NCBI GenBank assembly: GCA_046723735.1
Contig: JBKOVB010000063.1
Coordinates: forward strand, 1-7,251
Source of the DNA: RYN-111 sp046723735
GTDB taxonomy: Bacteria > Actinomycetota > Actinomycetes > Mycobacteriales > SCTD01
Direction: 5' to 3'
Length of the DNA stretch: 7,251 nt
Below, in pieces: positions 6,763-7,251 of the stretch. The first letter of the stretch is position 1, and each line of letters starts with the position of its first letter. Position numbers and translations under genes: made by a program. A model generated the notes under the pieces. That model made no database searches. It saw only the letters and a list, made by a program, of their open reading frames with translations, and was not told where the DNA came from.

Positions 6763-7218
6763 ATGTTCTTCGGACTGCCCGACAACGCCCTCGCCCTGCG
6801 CGAGGGCCTGCGCGAGGTCCTCGCCTCGGTCTGCACGCCGACCACCGTCCGCGCCGCGTGGGACGGCTCGCCTTGCGACGACCTCTGGAAGGAGCTCGGC
6901 AGTTTCGGCTTGCTCGGGCTGCTCGTCGAGGAGCCGCGCGGCGGTCTCGGCCTCGACGGGCTGGCGTTCGTCGCGGCGATGGAGGAGTGCGGGTACGCCG
7001 GGGTGCCGGGCCCGCTCGTCGAGACGGTGGCTGCGCTGCCGGAGCTGGACCTGCCGCTCGACGGCTCGGCCCGCGTCGCGGTGCAGCGCGCCGACCTGGT
7101 CCCGTACGCCGGGGTCGCCTCGCACGTGCTGCGGCTGCCCGCGGGGGAGCTGCTCGAGAGCTTCGAGGCGCAGCGCGTGGAGAGCGTCGACCCGTCGCGA
7201 CGCGTCGCCGTCGTACAC
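6763..7218 (+). CDS. Second acyl-CoA dehydrogenase, probable beta subunit, N-terminal part (cut by contig end)
   Basis: 152 native codons from ATG 6763, preceded by GAGGAAG (6749-6755) with seven bases of spacing. Seen: LWKELGSFGLLGLLVEEPRG at 41-60, then GLGLDGLAFVAAMEECGYA and PGPLVET at 82-88, which form the helical N-terminal domain of acyl-CoA dehydrogenases. The FAD-binding middle and C-terminal domains are missing because the assembled DNA ends at 7218, where adapter begins. The reading frame runs on through the adapter, so any protein predicted to base 7251 carries about 11 false residues (LSLIHISSPRD). Four bases separate it from the upstream dehydrogenase. In mycobacterial FadE pairs the two paralogues form an alpha2beta2 complex in which only one bears the catalytic Glu. 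Whether this copy lacks it cannot be seen here. Confidence 0.87.
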
Positions 7219-7251
7219 CTGTCTCTTATACACATCTCCAGCCCACGAGAC
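7219..7251 (+). other. Nextera (Tn5) transposase sequencing adapter left on the contig end
   Basis: CTGTCTCTTATACACATCT (7219-7237) is the 19-base Tn5 mosaic end used in Nextera libraries. It is followed by CCAGCCCACGAGAC (7238-7251), the read-2 tail CCGAGCCCACGAGAC with one G missing. It sits at the extreme end of the sequence and interrupts an acyl-CoA dehydrogenase gene. It is a library artefact, not a genomic transposon, and should be trimmed. Confidence 0.97.

Noticed and set aside
5595..7235. Minus-strand open frame of 546 codons starting MCIRDR, and a shorter one from 7233 starting MYKRQ
   Set aside because: Both begin inside the Nextera adapter and run antisense through two real acyl-CoA dehydrogenase genes; they are contamination artefacts.
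7219..7237. Tn5/IS50-type mosaic end as evidence of a real transposon
   Set aside because: It is followed by the synthetic Nextera read-2 tail and coincides with the end of the sequence, so it comes from library preparation.

Overview
The window is dense, high-GC, strongly G/C-third-position coding DNA of the kind found in Actinobacteria. Its best family resemblances are to mycobacterial and nocardioform proteins (FadD3, KstR2, FadE pairs, DUF3556). It appears to be a single contig piece that runs off the end of a gene at both edges. It holds seven protein-coding genes, two of them cut by the edges. There are no RNA genes, insertion sequences, CRISPR arrays or gene-free stretches above 100 bases. 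The last 33 bases are Illumina Nextera transposase adapter, not genome.

Layout: one divergent control region (about 4971-5046) splits the window into two operons. Leftward (minus strand, in transcription order) come a FadD3-family acyl-CoA ligase (4970-3468), a single-domain Old Yellow Enzyme-type NADH:flavin oxidoreductase with a C-terminal four-cysteine cluster (3471-2284), a polytopic DUF3556-type membrane protein (2253-532) and the N-terminal part of a phytoene-dehydrogenase-like FAD oxidoreductase (535 to beyond base 1). The 4-base overlaps GTGA and ATGA couple the first two and the last two genes. Rightward come a KstR2-like TetR regulator (5047-5634), an acyl-CoA dehydrogenase (5634-6758) and the N-terminal half of a second acyl-CoA dehydrogenase (6763 to 7218), all nearly without spacing.

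How they may work together: between the operons lies AGCAAGCGCTTGGT (4985-4998), an exact fit to the published mycobacterial KstR2 operator consensus AnCAAGnnCTTGnT. It overlaps the predicted start point of the leftward transcript and the promoter of the regulator itself. KstR2 of Mycobacterium is relieved by HIP-CoA, which FadD3 makes from a steroid C/D-ring remnant. By analogy the regulator here probably senses an acyl-CoA made by the divergent ligase. The paired dehydrogenases would then desaturate that CoA ester and the flavin reductase could handle an enone or dienoyl-CoA. The membrane protein and phytoene-dehydrogenase-like enzyme are not part of the known HIP pathway. Their presence makes this an uncharacterised variant of a KstR2-type catabolic locus, possibly for a steroid, terpenoid or other hydrophobic acid. 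The substrate cannot be read from the sequence.
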